Assembly (NCBI RefSeq): GCF_001426755.1
Contig: NZ_LMFJ01000001.1
Span: 1,626,964 to 1,690,963 of the forward strand
Source: Aeromicrobium sp. Root495
Lineage (GTDB): Bacteria; Actinomycetota; Actinomycetes; Propionibacteriales; Nocardioidaceae
Direction of reading: 5' to 3'
Length of the DNA: 64,000 nucleotides
Shown here in pieces: positions 55,005-64,000 of this stretch. A program made the translations under genes and the position numbers. The stretch's first letter is position 1. The number at the start of each line of letters is the position of its first letter. The notes under the pieces are model-generated. The model was not told the origin of the DNA and did no database searches. It worked only from the letters and a program-made list of their open reading frames with translations.

Positions 55005-58000
55005 CGGGCCCCACGTCCTGCCGCGCGCGTGGGGACGTGTCGGCGCAGGTCGAGGGTGAAGGGGTACTCGACGCTGCGGTCGCCGAGCTGGCGTCGGAGC
55101 GTGTCGACGTCGAGACGACCCGTCCGGTGGCCGAACGGCTCGAAGCGGTTGGACCGGCGGGACTCCGCCTCGTTGGCGTTGACGGGGAACGTGTCGTACG
55201 AGCGACCTCCGGGGTGCACGACGTGGTACGTGCAGCCGCCGAGCGACGTGCCCTGCTCCAGGTCGACCAGCTCGACGGTGAGCGGGGAGTGCATCTCGAT
55301 GGAGGGGTGCAGCGCCGACCACGGCTGCCAGGCTCGGTAACGCACTCCTGCAACATGCTGGCGAGGAGTCCCGGTGGGAGTGAGCGGAACGGCCACCCCT
55401 GCCACCGTGACCGCATGCCGTCCTGGCTCCAGACCGGTCACCAGCACCTGCAGCCGCTCGATCGAGGAGTCGACGTAGCGGGCGGTGCCGCCGCTGGCCG
55501 CCTCCTCGCCCAGGACGTTCCAGGGCTCGATGGCCTGGCGCAGCTCCAGGGTGACGGCCTCGCCACCGGACGTCGTGATGGACGTGGTGCCCAGGTGCGG
55601 GAACCGGAACTCCACGAACGGGTCGAGCCACGACCGCTCGAAGGGGATGCCCGCAGCCACGAGGTCGTCGACGACCTGGTTGATGTCCCGACGCACGCCG
55701 TACGGGCTGAGCATGTCGTCGTGCAGCGCCGTGCCCCAGTCGATGAGGTCGTCCGTGCAGGGCTCGGCGGCGAACATCGCGACGATGGAGCGCACGAGCA
55801 AGGACTGCACGAGCGCCATGTGCGGGTGCGGGGGCATCTCGAAGCCACGCAGCTCGAGCAGTCCGAGCCGACCGCGCGAGGAGTCAGGGCTGTAGAGCTT
55901 GTCGATGCAGAACTCGGCGCGGTGCGTGTTGCCGGTGAGGTCGGTGAGCAGGTGACGCAGGGCACGGTCGGTGAGCCAGGGCCGGGGCTCGTCCCCCAGC
56001 TCGGCCGTCTCCGCGGCGAGGCGGCTCAGCTCGTCGAGCGCGATCCGCATCTCGTACACGGCCTCGGGGCGTCCCTCGTCGAACCGGGGCGCCTGGCTCG
56101 TGGGCCCGATGAAGCGGCCGCTGAACAGGTACGACAGGCTCGGGTGGCGCTGCCAGTAGCGGATCATGCTGGCCAGCAGGTCGGGGCGGCGCAGCATCGG
56201 CGAGTCCTCCGGGACCCGTCCGCCCAGCGTGATGTGGTTGCCGCCACCGGTTCCGGTGTGCGAGCCGTCGAGCTCGAACTTCTCGGTGCCCAGGCGCGAC
56301 GCGACGGCGGTGCGGTAGAGGCCCACCGTGAGGTCGCGCAGCTCCTCCCAGGAGCCCGCCGGCTGCACGTTGACCTCGATGACGCCGGGGTCGGGCGTGA
56401 CGACGAGCTGCGTGAGGCGCGGGTCCGGCGGCGGGCCGTAGCCCTCGATCACGACGGGAGTGTCCACCTCCGTGGCCGCGAGCTCGATGACGTGGGCCAG
56501 CGCCACGTAGTCCTCGAGCCGCTCCGTGGGCGGCAGGAAGACGTGCACGAACCCGTCGCGGGCCTCGAAGGCGATGGCCGTGGTGGGCTGCTCGTCGGGG
56601 TCGACGATCTCCACCGCCGGGACCTCGGGAGCGAGCGGCGGGCCGGCGGTCAGGTACGAGGGGTCGCCCGACGCCTCGGGGTCGGTCCACGTGATGGAGT
56701 CGAGCGGCAGCCGCAGGCCGACGGCCGAGGTGCCGGGCGTGAGCACGAGGCGGCCGCGGCGGAAGCTCCAGGCCGGGCTGCGCCACTCCTCCCCCGTCAC
56801 GAGCGGAAGGACCCAGCCCGACACGACGTCGTCCTCGTCCTGCAGGAAGGTGATCTCGTCGACGACGTCGCGGGCTTCGGGCGCCGGACCCTCGGGCTTG
56901 CGGAGGTCGGCCACGTACTGGGCGAGCGCGTCCTCGTGGGCCGCGAGCAGCGTCTGCTCCGGCAGGCCGAGCAGGCGGGTGAACGAGCGCGCGAGGGCCT
57001 GCGCGCTCTCGTGTGCGCCCTCCGCGGGCTCGTCGGACCAGGGGTCCGCGAGGAGGTCGGGGCGGTGCCACACCTGGCCGCCGTCGGCGAGCCACTGGAG
57101 CGCGACCTGCCAGCGCGGCAACGGCTCGCCGGGGTACCACTTGCCCTGTCCGCGATGCACGAGGCCGCCGGGCGCGTACTGCTCGCGCAGGGCGGCGGCC
57201 AGGACGGCAGCGCGCTCCCGCTTGTGCGGACCGTCGGCGTCGGTGTTCCACTCGTCGGCCTCCATGTCGTCGACCGAGACGAAGGTGGGCTCCCCGCCCT
57301 GGGTCAGGCGCACGTCGTGCTTCTCGAGCAGCGCGTCGACGTGGTGCCCGAGGGCGTCGAGACGCGGCCAGGTCTGGCCGTCGTAGGGCTGCGTGACGCG
57401 CGGGTCCTCGTGGATGCGGGTGACCGTGTTGTGGAAGCTGAAGTCGACCTCGACGGCCTCGGTGGCTCCGGAGATGGGCGCGGCGCTGCTCGGGTGGGGC
57501 GTGGCCGACAGCGGGATGTGCCCCTCACCGGCGAACAGCGCGCTCGTGGGGTCGAGGCCGACCCAGCCGGCGCCCGGGACGTAGACCTCCGTCCAGGCGT
57601 GCAGGTCGGTGAAGTCCTCCGTGGGGCCGGTGGGCCCGTCGAGGGCGGCCTCCTTGACGGCCTCGTCGGGCGCCAGCTGGACGAGGTAGCCCGAGACGAA
57701 CCGGGCGGCGAGGCCGTACTGCCGCAGCAGCGAGACCAGCAGCCACGCCGAGTCGCGGCACGAGCCGATGGCGCGCTGCAGCGTGGTGTCGGGCGTCTGC
57801 ACACCGGGCTCCATGCGGACCGAGTAGGCCACGTCGGCCTGGACGGCGGCGTTCACCTGCACGAGGAAGTCGACGATCGGCAGGCCGCCCTCGGGCAGCT
57901 GCGGCAGCGCGTCCTTGAAGGCGCGCACCAGCGGGCCCGGTCCGGTCCCGTCGGCCTCGTCGACGGGACGCAGGTACGGCGCGAGGTCGGCGGCCAGGGA

Positions 58001-58324
58001 GCGCTCGTACGTGAACGGGAAGGTCTCGGCGTACTCCTCGACGAAGAAGTCGAACGGATTGATGCTGACGAGGTCGGCCACGACGCCCACGGTGACGTCG
58101 AGCTCGTCGATGGGCTCGGGGAACACGATGCGGGCCATCCAGTTGCCGAACGGGTCCTGCTGCCAGTTCAGGAAGTGGTTGTCGGGCTGGATCGTGAGCG
58201 AGTAGGCGTCGATGGGGGTGCGGGTGTGCGGAGCGGGCCGCAGCCGGACGACGTGAGGACCCACCTCGACGCGGCGCGCGAAGCGGTAGGTGGTGCGGTG
58301 CTCGAGCGCGACCTTGATCGACAT
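55001..58324 (-). CDS. Transglutaminase / DUF2126 putative amidoligase fusion
   Basis: 1107 residues. An N-terminal transglutaminase domain (EHRTTYRFARRVEVGPHVVR) is followed by a catalytic core with Cys in GSCRDSAWLL, His in DLHAWTEVYV and Asp in GLDPTSALF. DUF2126 fills about 330-1107: RLTQGGEPTFVSVDD, GHTGTG-like SHTGTGGGNHITLGG and RFIGPTSQAPRFDEGR. I recall DUF2126 as predicted to be a glutamine-synthetase-fold amidoligase. The start MSIKVALEH is chosen; an ATG six codons earlier lacks a ribosome-binding site. First gene of the operon. Confidence 0.88.
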   Translation of the reverse strand: MSIKVALEHRTTYRFARRVEVGPHVVRLRPAPHTRTPIDAYSLTIQPDNHFLNWQQDPFGNWMARIVFPEPIDELDVTVGVVADLVSINPFDFFVEEYAETFPFTYERSLAADLAPYLRPVDEADGTGPGPLVRAFKDALPQLPEGGLPIVDFLVQVNAAVQADVAYSVRMEPGVQTPDTTLQRAIGSCRDSAWLLVSLLRQYGLAARFVSGYLVQLAPDEAVKEAALDGPTGPTEDFTDLHAWTEVYVPGAGWVGLDPTSALFAGEGHIPLSATPHPSSAAPISGATEAVEVDFSFHNTVTRIHEDPRVTQPYDGQTWPRLDALGHHVDALLEKHDVRLTQGGEPTFVSVDDMEADEWNTDADGPHKRERAAVLAAALREQYAPGGLVHRGQGKWYPGEPLPRWQVALQWLADGGQVWHRPDLLADPWSDEPAEGAHESAQALARSFTRLLGLPEQTLLAAHEDALAQYVADLRKPEGPAPEARDVVDEITFLQDEDDVVSGWVLPLVTGEEWRSPAWSFRRGRLVLTPGTSAVGLRLPLDSITWTDPEASGDPSYLTAGPPLAPEVPAVEIVDPDEQPTTAIAFEARDGFVHVFLPPTERLEDYVALAHVIELAATEVDTPVVIEGYGPPPDPRLTQLVVTPDPGVIEVNVQPAGSWEELRDLTVGLYRTAVASRLGTEKFELDGSHTGTGGGNHITLGGRVPEDSPMLRRPDLLASMIRYWQRHPSLSYLFSGRFIGPTSQAPRFDEGRPEAVYEMRIALDELSRLAAETAELGDEPRPWLTDRALRHLLTDLTGNTHRAEFCIDKLYSPDSSRGRLGLLELRGFEMPPHPHMALVQSLLVRSIVAMFAAEPCTDDLIDWGTALHDDMLSPYGVRRDINQVVDDLVAAGIPFERSWLDPFVEFRFPHLGTTSITTSGGEAVTLELRQAIEPWNVLGEEAASGGTARYVDSSIERLQVLVTGLEPGRHAVTVAGVAVPLTPTGTPRQHVAGVRYRAWQPWSALHPSIEMHSPLTVELVDLEQGTSLGGCTYHVVHPGGRSYDTFPVNANEAESRRSNRFEPFGHRTGRLDVDTLRRQLGDRSVEYPFTLDLRRHVPTRAAGRGAR

Positions 58325-58433
58325 GGTCCTAGCCTCACTCATCGACGTTACGGGGGCATCACCTGGCCCTCGACGGGCTCGGAGGACGCTGGGGGCACTG
58401 GGGGTGCGGGGCGAGCGCGGGGCAGGTGCGGTG

Positions 58434-59306
58434 CTACGACACGTCGACGAGGAAGTGCAGGATGAGCCAGGCCACCGGCGCGACCGCGATGAGCGAGTCG
58501 AGCCGGTCCATCAGACCGCCGTGGCCGGGCAGGAGGTCGCCCATGTCCTTGATGCCGAGGTCACGCTTGATGAGCGACTCCGACAGGTCGCCGAGCGTGG
58601 CCATGACCACCGCCGAGATACCGAGCACGATGCCCACCCACCACTCGCCGTCGAGCGCGTAGCGCACCGTGAGGATGCCGGCAGCGATCCCGACGAGCAG
58701 GGAGCCGGTGAAGCCCTCCCACGACTTCTTGGGGCTGATCGTGGGCGCCATGGGGTGCTTGCCGAACAGGACACCGGCCGCGTAGCCGCCGATGTCGGAG
58801 GCGACGGTGGCCACGATGAACGCGACGATGCGCCACGGTCCGTCGTCCTCGGCCAGCATGAGCACGACGAACACGCCCATGAGGTGCAGGTAGGAGAGGC
58901 AGAAGATGCCGGCGCTGGCGTCGCGGACGAAGCCGTCGGCCCCGTCGGAGAGGCGCCAGACCATGGTGCCGAGCACCGTGAGGGCCATGGCGACGGCGGC
59001 CGTCTCCATCTCCCCGTAGTACCCGGCGACGAGCATGATGCTGCCGCCCGTGAGGACCGGCAGGAACGGGATGACGATGCCGGCCTTGGCGAACGCCCGA
59101 GCCAGCTCCCACAGCCCCACGCCGAGTGCCACGACGACGACGGCGACGAACGCGTCCTTGAAGAGGAAGAGGGAGGCGATGACGAGCGCGCCCAGTCCCG
59201 CCCCGACGCCGACGGCGGCGGGGAGGTTTCGCCCGGCGCGGCTCTGCTTCTCCGCCTCCTTGGGCTCTGGGGCGTCGGCAGCCGCCGAGACGTCCTCAGA
59301 CCTCAA
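58434..59306 (-). CDS. cdsA: Phosphatidate cytidylyltransferase
   Basis: 290 residues with about eight membrane helices. It makes CDP-diacylglycerol for phospholipid synthesis. The signature SLIKRDLGIKDMGDLLPGHG and GGLMDRLDS is complete near the C-terminus. PTISPKKSWEGFTGSLL precedes it. It starts at a TTG 8 codons inside the end of frr, with a purine-rich site. The frr-cdsA overlap is conserved in related genomes. Confidence 0.93.
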   Translation of the reverse strand: MRSEDVSAAADAPEPKEAEKQSRAGRNLPAAVGVGAGLGALVIASLFLFKDAFVAVVVVALGVGLWELARAFAKAGIVIPFLPVLTGGSIMLVAGYYGEMETAAVAMALTVLGTMVWRLSDGADGFVRDASAGIFCLSYLHLMGVFVVLMLAEDDGPWRIVAFIVATVASDIGGYAAGVLFGKHPMAPTISPKKSWEGFTGSLLVGIAAGILTVRYALDGEWWVGIVLGISAVVMATLGDLSESLIKRDLGIKDMGDLLPGHGGLMDRLDSLIAVAPVAWLILHFLVDVS

Positions 59307-59853
59307 GGAGCTCTGCTTCCTTGTTCTTCAGCAGCTCGTCGATCTGGTCGACGTGCTTCTTGGTGAGACCGTCGAGGCGCTTCTCGGCGCCCGTGTTGTC
59401 GTCCTGGCTGATCTCGGAGTCCTTCTCGGCCTTGTCGAGCGCCTGCTTGGTGTTGCGGCGCACGCCGCGCACGGCCACGCGGCCCTCCTCGGCCTTGGAC
59501 CGGGCGAGCTTGATGTACTCCTTGCGCCGCTCCTCGGTGAGCTCGGGCAGCGACACGCGCAGCACCTTGCCGTCGTCGGAGGGGTTGACGCCGAGGTCGG
59601 AGTCGCGGATGGCCTTCTCGATGGCCGCCTTGGCGCCGATGTCGTAGGGCTGGATGATCACGGTGCGGGGCTCGGGCACCTGGAAGCCGGCCAGCTGCTG
59701 GAGCGGCGTGGGCGTGCCGTAGTAGTCGGCCGTGATCTGGGCGAACATGGCGGGGTGCGCACGGCCCGTGCGGATCGCGGCGAACTCCTCACGGGTGTGC
59801 TCGACGGCCTTCTCCATCTTCTGGTCGGCGTCGCGCAGGTTCTGGTCGATCAC
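59296..59853 (-). CDS. frr: Ribosome recycling factor
   Basis: 185 residues. It splits post-termination ribosomes with EF-G. FAAIRTGRAHPAMFAQITAD, YYGTPTPLQQLAGFQVPEPR and LRVSLPELTEERRKEYIKLA are the standard blocks. The GTG start has an AGGAG site and gives VIDQNLRDADQKM. It follows pyrH almost directly and overlaps cdsA. Confidence 0.96.
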   Translation of the reverse strand: MIDQNLRDADQKMEKAVEHTREEFAAIRTGRAHPAMFAQITADYYGTPTPLQQLAGFQVPEPRTVIIQPYDIGAKAAIEKAIRDSDLGVNPSDDGKVLRVSLPELTEERRKEYIKLARSKAEEGRVAVRGVRRNTKQALDKAEKDSEISQDDNTGAEKRLDGLTKKHVDQIDELLKNKEAELLEV

Positions 59854-59854
59854 G

Positions 59855-60583
59855 TCATTCTCCTGTTTGCTGGATGGGGCCGGCGTGCACGAGCGTCCCG
59901 ATCTTCTCACCACGAAGGACACGGGAGATGTTCCCCGCTCCCTCCATGCCGAACACGATCATGGGCAGGTCGTTCTCCATGCACAGCGCGAACGCTGCGG
60001 CATCGACGACCTTGAGGTTCCTCTGCAGCGCGTCGCCGAACGTCAGGTCGTCGTAGCGACGGGCCTCGGGGTCGGTGCGCGGGTCGGACGTGTACACGCC
60101 GTCGACGCCGCTCTTGCTCATGAGCACGGCGTCGGCCTTGATCTCGAGCGCGCGCTGTGCCGAGACGGTGTCGGTGCTGAAGTACGGCATGCCGGCACCG
60201 GCGCCGAAGATGACGACGCGACCCTTCTCGAGGTGGCGGATGGCGCGGCGCGGGATGTAGGGCTCGGCGACCTGCCCCATCGTGATGGCCGACTGCACGC
60301 GGGTGTCGATGCCGTGCTTCTCCAGGAAGTCCTGCAGCGCGAGGCAGTTCATGACGGTGCCCAGCATGCCGATGTAGTCGGCCCGGGAGCGGTCCATCCC
60401 GCGCTGGCTGAGCTCGGCCCCTCGGAAGAAGTTGCCGCCGCCCACCACGATCGCGACCTCGACGCCCTCGGCGACGGCCTCGGCGATCTGGCCTGCGATG
60501 CCGTTCACGACGTCGGGGTCGATGCCGATGGAACCGCCGCCGAACACTTCACCGGACAGCTTCAGCAGCACACGACGAGCCAT
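59855..60583 (-). CDS. pyrH: UMP kinase
   Basis: 242 residues. It phosphorylates UMP to UDP; the bacterial enzyme is hexameric and unrelated to eukaryotic UMP/CMP kinases. [43 protein letters not shown] and [20 protein letters not shown] are present. It follows tsf after a hairpin terminator and is followed by frr. Confidence 0.96.
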   Translation of the reverse strand: MARRVLLKLSGEVFGGGSIGIDPDVVNGIAGQIAEAVAEGVEVAIVVGGGNFFRGAELSQRGMDRSRADYIGMLGTVMNCLALQDFLEKHGIDTRVQSAITMGQVAEPYIPRRAIRHLEKGRVVIFGAGAGMPYFSTDTVSAQRALEIKADAVLMSKSGVDGVYTSDPRTDPEARRYDDLTFGDALQRNLKVVDAAAFALCMENDLPMIVFGMEGAGNISRVLRGEKIGTLVHAGPIQQTGE

Positions 60584-60648
60584 GAAAGGGAGCCTATCGG
60601 ACGAGGGCGGGACGGACGGTCCGGGAGATGGTGCTTTCCTCCCGGCGC

Positions 60649-60690
60649 GAGTCAGCCGGGCCAGGACCGGTGGTCCGACCCGGCTGACTC
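60649..60690 (-). terminator. Hairpin terminator downstream of tsf
   Basis: GAGTCAGCCGGG (60649-60660) pairs perfectly with CCCGGCTGACTC (60679-60690). An inner GGACC/GGTCC stem around GGT extends it. It lies 15 bases past the tsf stop and separates rpsB-tsf from pyrH-frr-cdsA. Confidence 0.8.
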
Positions 60691-60705
60691 AGGACGAGGG
60701 ACGGC

Positions 60706-61521
60706 TCAGGCGCCGATCTCGATGTGCGCGAAGCGCTTGATCTCCACACCGGCAGCGTCGAGGACGGCCTTGACCGTCTTCTTGCTGTCCTGGACCGACG
60801 ACTGCTCGAGCAGCACGACGTCCTTGAAGAAGCCGTTGAGGCGTCCCTCGGTGATCTTGGCGATGGCCTGCTCGGGCTTGCCCTCCTCGCGGGCGGTGGC
60901 CTCGGCGATCTCGCGCTCCTTGGCGACGAGCTCGGCGGGCACCTCCTCGCGCGTCAGGAAGCGCGGGCGCATGGCGGCGACCTGCATGGCCGCACCGCGA
61001 GCGGCGTCGACGGCGTCGCCGGTGAACTCGACGAGGACACCCACGGCCGGCGGCAGGTCGCTGGCGCGACGGTGCAGGTACGTGGCGACCTGGCCGTCGA
61101 ACGCGGCGACGCGACCGAGCTGCAGCTTCTCACCGATGACCACGGCGAGGTCGGCGATGGTCTGCTCGACCGTCTTGCCGTCCTCGAGCGTGCTCTGGGC
61201 GAACGCCTCGGCGCTCTCGGGCTTGGAGGCGTCGGCCGCGGCGGCCAGACGCTCGGCCAGCTCGATGAACTGGTCGTTCTTGGCCACGAAGTCGGTCTCG
61301 GAGTTGAGCTCGACGATGGCGTTGCCGGAGCTGGCGACGAGGCCGGAGGAGGCCTCACGCTCGGCGCCACGCTTGGCGGCCTTGGCGGCTCCCGAGATGC
61401 GGAGCCCCTCGATGGCCTTCTCGAAGTCGCCGTCGGCCTCGGTGAGGGCCTTCTTGGCGTCCATCATCCCCGCGCCGGTGGCGTCGCGGAGCTTCTTCAC
61501 GTCTGCGGCGGTGATCGCCAT
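60706..61521 (-). CDS. tsf: Elongation factor Ts
   Basis: 271 residues. The guanine-nucleotide exchange factor of EF-Tu. [20 protein letters not shown] is the N-terminal signature, [15 protein letters not shown] the core motif, and [19 protein letters not shown] the C-terminal part. GGGAGA precedes the ATG. Operon with rpsB, separated by a stable hairpin. Confidence 0.96.
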   Translation of the reverse strand: MAITAADVKKLRDATGAGMMDAKKALTEADGDFEKAIEGLRISGAAKAAKRGAEREASSGLVASSGNAIVELNSETDFVAKNDQFIELAERLAAAADASKPESAEAFAQSTLEDGKTVEQTIADLAVVIGEKLQLGRVAAFDGQVATYLHRRASDLPPAVGVLVEFTGDAVDAARGAAMQVAAMRPRFLTREEVPAELVAKEREIAEATAREEGKPEQAIAKITEGRLNGFFKDVVLLEQSSVQDSKKTVKAVLDAAGVEIKRFAHIEIGA

Positions 61522-61555
61522 GGGTGTCTCCCGTTCTGAGAAAAGGTGGTGAGCC

Positions 61556-61586
61556 GTCCGGCCGGCCCTCGTGGGGCCGGCCGGAC
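61556..61586 (-). terminator. Intercistronic hairpin between rpsB and tsf
   Basis: GTCCGGCCGGCCC (61556-61568) pairs perfectly with GGGCCGGCCGGAC (61574-61586) around five bases. It is stable enough to attenuate transcription, so tsf could be expressed below rpsB. Confidence 0.7.
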
Positions 61587-61593
61587 AGCGGGG

Positions 61594-62508
61594 TCACTCG
61601 GCCGCGGGGGCCTCGGTGCTCTCGGCGGCAGGCGCCTCGGTGGCCGGAGCCTCGGTGGCCTCGGCGGCCGGAGCCTCGGTGGCCTCGGCAGCGGGCGTCT
61701 CGGTGGCCTCGGCAGCGGGCGTCTCGGCCGGCTTCTCGAGCAGCTCGCGCTCCCACTCGGGCAGGGGCTCGTCGGTGCCGAGCTCGGCACCAGCGGCCTC
61801 CTCGCCGGTCTTGGCGCCACCGCGGGCGATGAGTCCCTCGGCCACGGCGTCGGCGACGACGCGGGTCAGCAGGCTGACCGAGCGGATGGCGTCGTCGTTG
61901 CCCGGGATCGGGAAGTCGACGTCGTCGGGGTCGCAGTTGGTGTCGAGGATCGCGACGATCGGGATGCCGAGCTTCTTGGCCTCGTCGACCGCCAGGTGCT
62001 CCTTCTTCGTGTCGACGATCCACACGGCCGAGGGCGTGCGGGTCATGTCACGGATGCCGCCGAGCGTGCGCGAGAGCTTGTCGTACTCGCGACGCATCTG
62101 GAGGAGCTCCTTCTTCGTGCGACCGGAGCCGGCCACGTCGTCGAAGTCGATCTCCTCGAGCTCCTTCATGCGCTGCAGGCGCTGAGCCATGGTCTGGAAG
62201 TTGGTGAGCATGCCGCCCAGCCAGCGCTGGTTGATGTAGGGCATGCCGACGCGCTTGGCCTGCTCCTCGATGGGCTCCTGGGCCTGACGCTTCGTGCCGA
62301 TGAACAGGACGGTGCCGCCGCGGGCGACCGTGTTCTTGACGAAGTCGTAGCCGGCATCGATGTAGGCGAGCGACTGCTGCAGGTCGATGATGTAGATGCC
62401 GTTGCGCTCGGTGAAGATGAAGCGCTTCATCTTGGGGTTCCAACGACGGGTCTGGTGCCCGAAGTGGACGCCGCTCTCGAGCAGCTGACGCATGGTGACG
62501 ACGGCCAT
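61594..62508 (-). CDS. rpsB: 30S ribosomal protein S2 with Ala/Glu/Pro/Thr repeat tail
   Basis: 304 residues. The S2 core (1-255) shows [58 protein letters not shown] and [20 protein letters not shown]. Residues about 260-304 are an acidic tail of imperfect TEAPAAEA repeats encoded by an 18-bp direct repeat. Tails of this kind occur in other actinobacterial S2 proteins, but the length is variable. The ATG has an AAAGGA site, and a stem-loop lies just upstream. Confidence 0.95.
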   Translation of the reverse strand: MAVVTMRQLLESGVHFGHQTRRWNPKMKRFIFTERNGIYIIDLQQSLAYIDAGYDFVKNTVARGGTVLFIGTKRQAQEPIEEQAKRVGMPYINQRWLGGMLTNFQTMAQRLQRMKELEEIDFDDVAGSGRTKKELLQMRREYDKLSRTLGGIRDMTRTPSAVWIVDTKKEHLAVDEAKKLGIPIVAILDTNCDPDDVDFPIPGNDDAIRSVSLLTRVVADAVAEGLIARGGAKTGEEAAGAELGTDEPLPEWERELLEKPAETPAAEATETPAAEATEAPAAEATEAPATEAPAAESTEAPAAE

Positions 62509-62817
62509 GGCCGGTCCTTTCGTGGGCGCGCAGCGATGCAGCGCCCTGGTTCCTGGTTGAGCGCGCCGACGGTTGTCAGCGCCCTGACGCCCGGCCACGA
62601 CCCACCACTCGAGGAGTGGACCAGGATCGTGCCCGTGTTCGGCTCTCGCGTCACACGGAGACGGGCGTGCGAATTCCACGTCCGGAGACGTGGTCCTCCC
62701 AGTCTAGGGCAGGGAGTGGGTGATCGAGAAATCCACAGGCGACGCCTCACCGTGAGCCCGTCCACAGCCGCGCCGCACGACCTGGCCCCGCTCGACGTCG
62801 GCGCGTTGGCTGGTCCG
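62509..62817. promoter_or_regulatory. Divergent intergenic region (309 bp): rpsB leader and M23-gene promoter
   Basis: No open frame is convincing. On the rpsB side there are three stem-loops: GGGCGCGCA (62524-62532) with TGC and GCGCCC (62537-62546) and a one-base bulge; CCACTC (62605-62610) with GAGTGG (62614-62619); and CCACGTC (62676-62682) with GACGTGG (62687-62693). They could form a regulated 5' leader for the S2 operon. Nothing distinctive is seen before the M23 gene. Confidence 0.4.
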
Positions 62818-63702
62818 ATGAGCCGTCGCCCGACCGTCCTCCTCGCCCTTCTGCTGCTGTGCGCCCTCGCCGTGCCGGCCCGTGCCTCGTCGTCGTGGGA
62901 GTGGCCCCTGGGCGATCGACGGGTCTCCGGGACGTTCGACGCCCCCGAGACCCCGTACGGGGCCGGGCACCGCGGGATCGACCTGCCCGGTGCCGTCGGC
63001 GACACGGTGCGCTCGGTGGCCCCGGGGCGGGTCACCTTCGCGGGCCGGGTCGGTGGCGTGCCCGTCGTCACCGTGACCCACGGCGCCGAGCGCTCCACCT
63101 ACCAACCGGTCCGCGCCTCGGTCGAGGTGGGCGACGCGGTCGGCGCGGGCCAGCCGCTGGGACGACTGCTGGGTCGGCCGTCGCACTGCGTCACGGCCTG
63201 CCTGCACCTGGGTCGGCTCCGGGACACGACCTACCTCGACCCACAGGACGTCCTCGCGAAGGGTGGCCGGGTGCACCTGGTGGACCCGGACGGGCCGCCG
63301 CCGGTGCCCCCGTCCCTGGGGACCGGTGAGCTGCTGCGGCCCGTCGGCGGCCCGGTCACGTCGGCCTTCGGCATGCGGGTGCACCCCATCACCGGCGTGC
63401 GCAAGCTCCACGACGGGACCGACATCGGTGCGCCCTGCGGGACGCCGGTGCGCGCTGCCGCCGGCGGTGTGGTCACGTCACGCGGCGCCGCGGGCGGCTA
63501 CGGGAACCGCGTCGTCATCGACCACGGCCGGTTCAGCACCGCCTACGCACACCTCTCACGCTTCGACGTCGCGACCGGTGAGCGGGTGGCCGCGGGCGAG
63601 GTCGTCGGCCGGGTGGGACGGACCGGCTACGCCACCGGGTGCCACCTGCACCTCATGCTCGTCGAGGGAGGCCGCCCCGTCGACCCGCTCCCCCACGTCT
63701 GA
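62818..63702 (+). CDS. Secreted protein with two tandem M23 peptidase domains
   Basis: 294 residues. A signal peptide ([17 protein letters not shown], about 7-23) is followed by two LytM/M23 domains. The first (about 35-140) has H51..D55 (HRGID) but only CLH in place of HxH (C128, H130), so it is probably inactive. The second (about 180-290) has H198..D202 (HDGTD) and H276-L-H278 (GCHLHLM), a full zinc site. It should cut peptidoglycan cross-links. The position beside rpsB and xerC matches the single-domain Rv2891 of Mycobacterium. The ATG at 62818 is chosen. Confidence 0.88.
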   Translation: MSRRPTVLLALLLLCALAVPARASSSWEWPLGDRRVSGTFDAPETPYGAGHRGIDLPGAVGDTVRSVAPGRVTFAGRVGGVPVVTVTHGAERSTYQPVRASVEVGDAVGAGQPLGRLLGRPSHCVTACLHLGRLRDTTYLDPQDVLAKGGRVHLVDPDGPPPVPPSLGTGELLRPVGGPVTSAFGMRVHPITGVRKLHDGTDIGAPCGTPVRAAAGGVVTSRGAAGGYGNRVVIDHGRFSTAYAHLSRFDVATGERVAAGEVVGRVGRTGYATGCHLHLMLVEGGRPVDPLPHV

Positions 63703-63707
63703 GGGGG

Positions 63708-64000
63708 TCAGGCCCGGGGATGGGCCTGGCGGTAGGCGGCGCGCAGCCGTTCGGTGCTCACGTGCGTGTAGATCTGCGTCGTGCCGAGCGAGGCGTGCCC
63801 GAGCAGCTCCTGGACGCTGCGGAGGTCGGCGCCGCCTTCGAGCAGGTGCGTGGCCGCCGTGTGGCGCAGGCCGTGCGGGCCGATGTCGGGCGCACCTTCC
63901 ACCGCGCTCACCCGGTCGTGGACGACCTTGCGGGCCGTCCTCTGGTCGAGGCGTCCTCCTCGTGCACCCAGGAAGAGCGCTGGGCCGCTCGTCGGTGTGG
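63708..64000 (-). CDS. xerC: Tyrosine recombinase XerC, C-terminal part (partial at window edge)
   Basis: The visible 97 codons cover the catalytic end: [20 protein letters not shown] (HxLR motif), [20 protein letters not shown] with the nucleophilic tyrosine in IYTHV, and AYRQAHPRA at the end. The frame is open to the window edge ([20 protein letters not shown]), so the gene continues beyond 64000. XerC/XerD resolve chromosome dimers at dif. The xerC-rpsB neighbourhood is the usual actinobacterial one. Not phage related. Confidence 0.92.
   Translation of the reverse strand, partial: TPTSGPALFLGARGGRLDQRTARKVVHDRVSAVEGAPDIGPHGLRHTAATHLLEGGADLRSVQELLGHASLGTTQIYTHVSTERLRAAYRQAHPRA

Noticed and set aside
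55037..58465. 1142-residue plus-strand open frame opposite the DUF2126 gene
   Set aside because: The minus-strand protein has clear catalytic motifs; the plus frame is a shadow.
63708..64000. Phage integrase/mobile element
   Set aside because: Synteny with rpsB and a standard XerC C-terminus point to the housekeeping recombinase; no attachment site or phage gene is nearby.

Overview
The window is dense, high-GC DNA with actinobacterial gene order. Runs of genes match the Mycobacterium arrangement as I remember it: rnj-dapA-thyA-folA-dapB-pnp-rpsO-ribF; truB-rbfA-infB-ylxR-nusA-rimP; the divergent DUF4439-type pair next to proS; GNAT-ispG-rip1-dxr; and cdsA-frr-pyrH-tsf-rpsB-M23-xerC. GTG/TTG starts and 4-bp stop/start overlaps are common. 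An actinobacterium of the Nocardioidaceae/Propionibacteriales kind (Aeromicrobium- or Nocardioides-like) is the best guess. The genus is inference only.

Layout. 1-11 kb (mostly minus): lysine/diaminopimelate biosynthesis (dapA, dapB), folate/thymidylate (folA, thyA), RNA decay and translation (rnj start, pnp, rpsO) and ribF. Plus-strand accessory genes sit between them: a thioesterase, a GNAT, an AzlCD exporter and an SGNH lipoprotein. 11-19 kb is a signalling island wedged between ribF and truB. It holds two tandem paralogous cassettes (small anchored or secreted protein, histidine kinase, OmpR-type regulator), a secreted Thr/Asn repeat protein co-transcribed with a cytosolic Ser/Thr kinase, and a phospholipase-D/cardiolipin-synthase-like protein. 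Repeated ATGA(A/G)(A/G)G-type boxes tie the cassette-2 promoter to the repeat-protein/kinase promoter.

19-34 kb: translation and RNA-maturation operon, proS, a NodB deacetylase with a Calx-beta tail, and the MEP-pathway/site-2-protease operon. 34-38 kb: an ABC-2 exporter divergent from a NarL-type two-component system that probably controls it. 38-45.5 kb: a polyamine or omega-amino-acid module (saccharopine-dehydrogenase-like protein, class III aminotransferase, PotABCD-like importer, Lrp/AsnC regulator) arranged as two divergent promoters with operator-like dyads. 45.5-51 kb: an orphan AMP-binding fragment with a catalytically odd crotonase, a Tat-exported metallophosphoesterase, YCII, DksA/TraR and rlmN.

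50.6-58.3 kb: an operon-like set of a zinc metallopeptidase, a transglutaminase, an ATP-grasp/Alpha-E fusion and a transglutaminase/DUF2126 giant. It is a predicted peptide-bond-forming or peptide-tagging system whose product is unknown. 58.4-64 kb: cdsA, frr, pyrH, tsf, rpsB, a secreted protein with two M23 domains, and the 3' part of xerC.

Intergenic gaps carry long inverted repeats, mostly between convergent genes. Two of them (about 40.8 kb and 48.5 kb) are opposite-orientation copies of one roughly 80-bp element with two conserved stem-loops.
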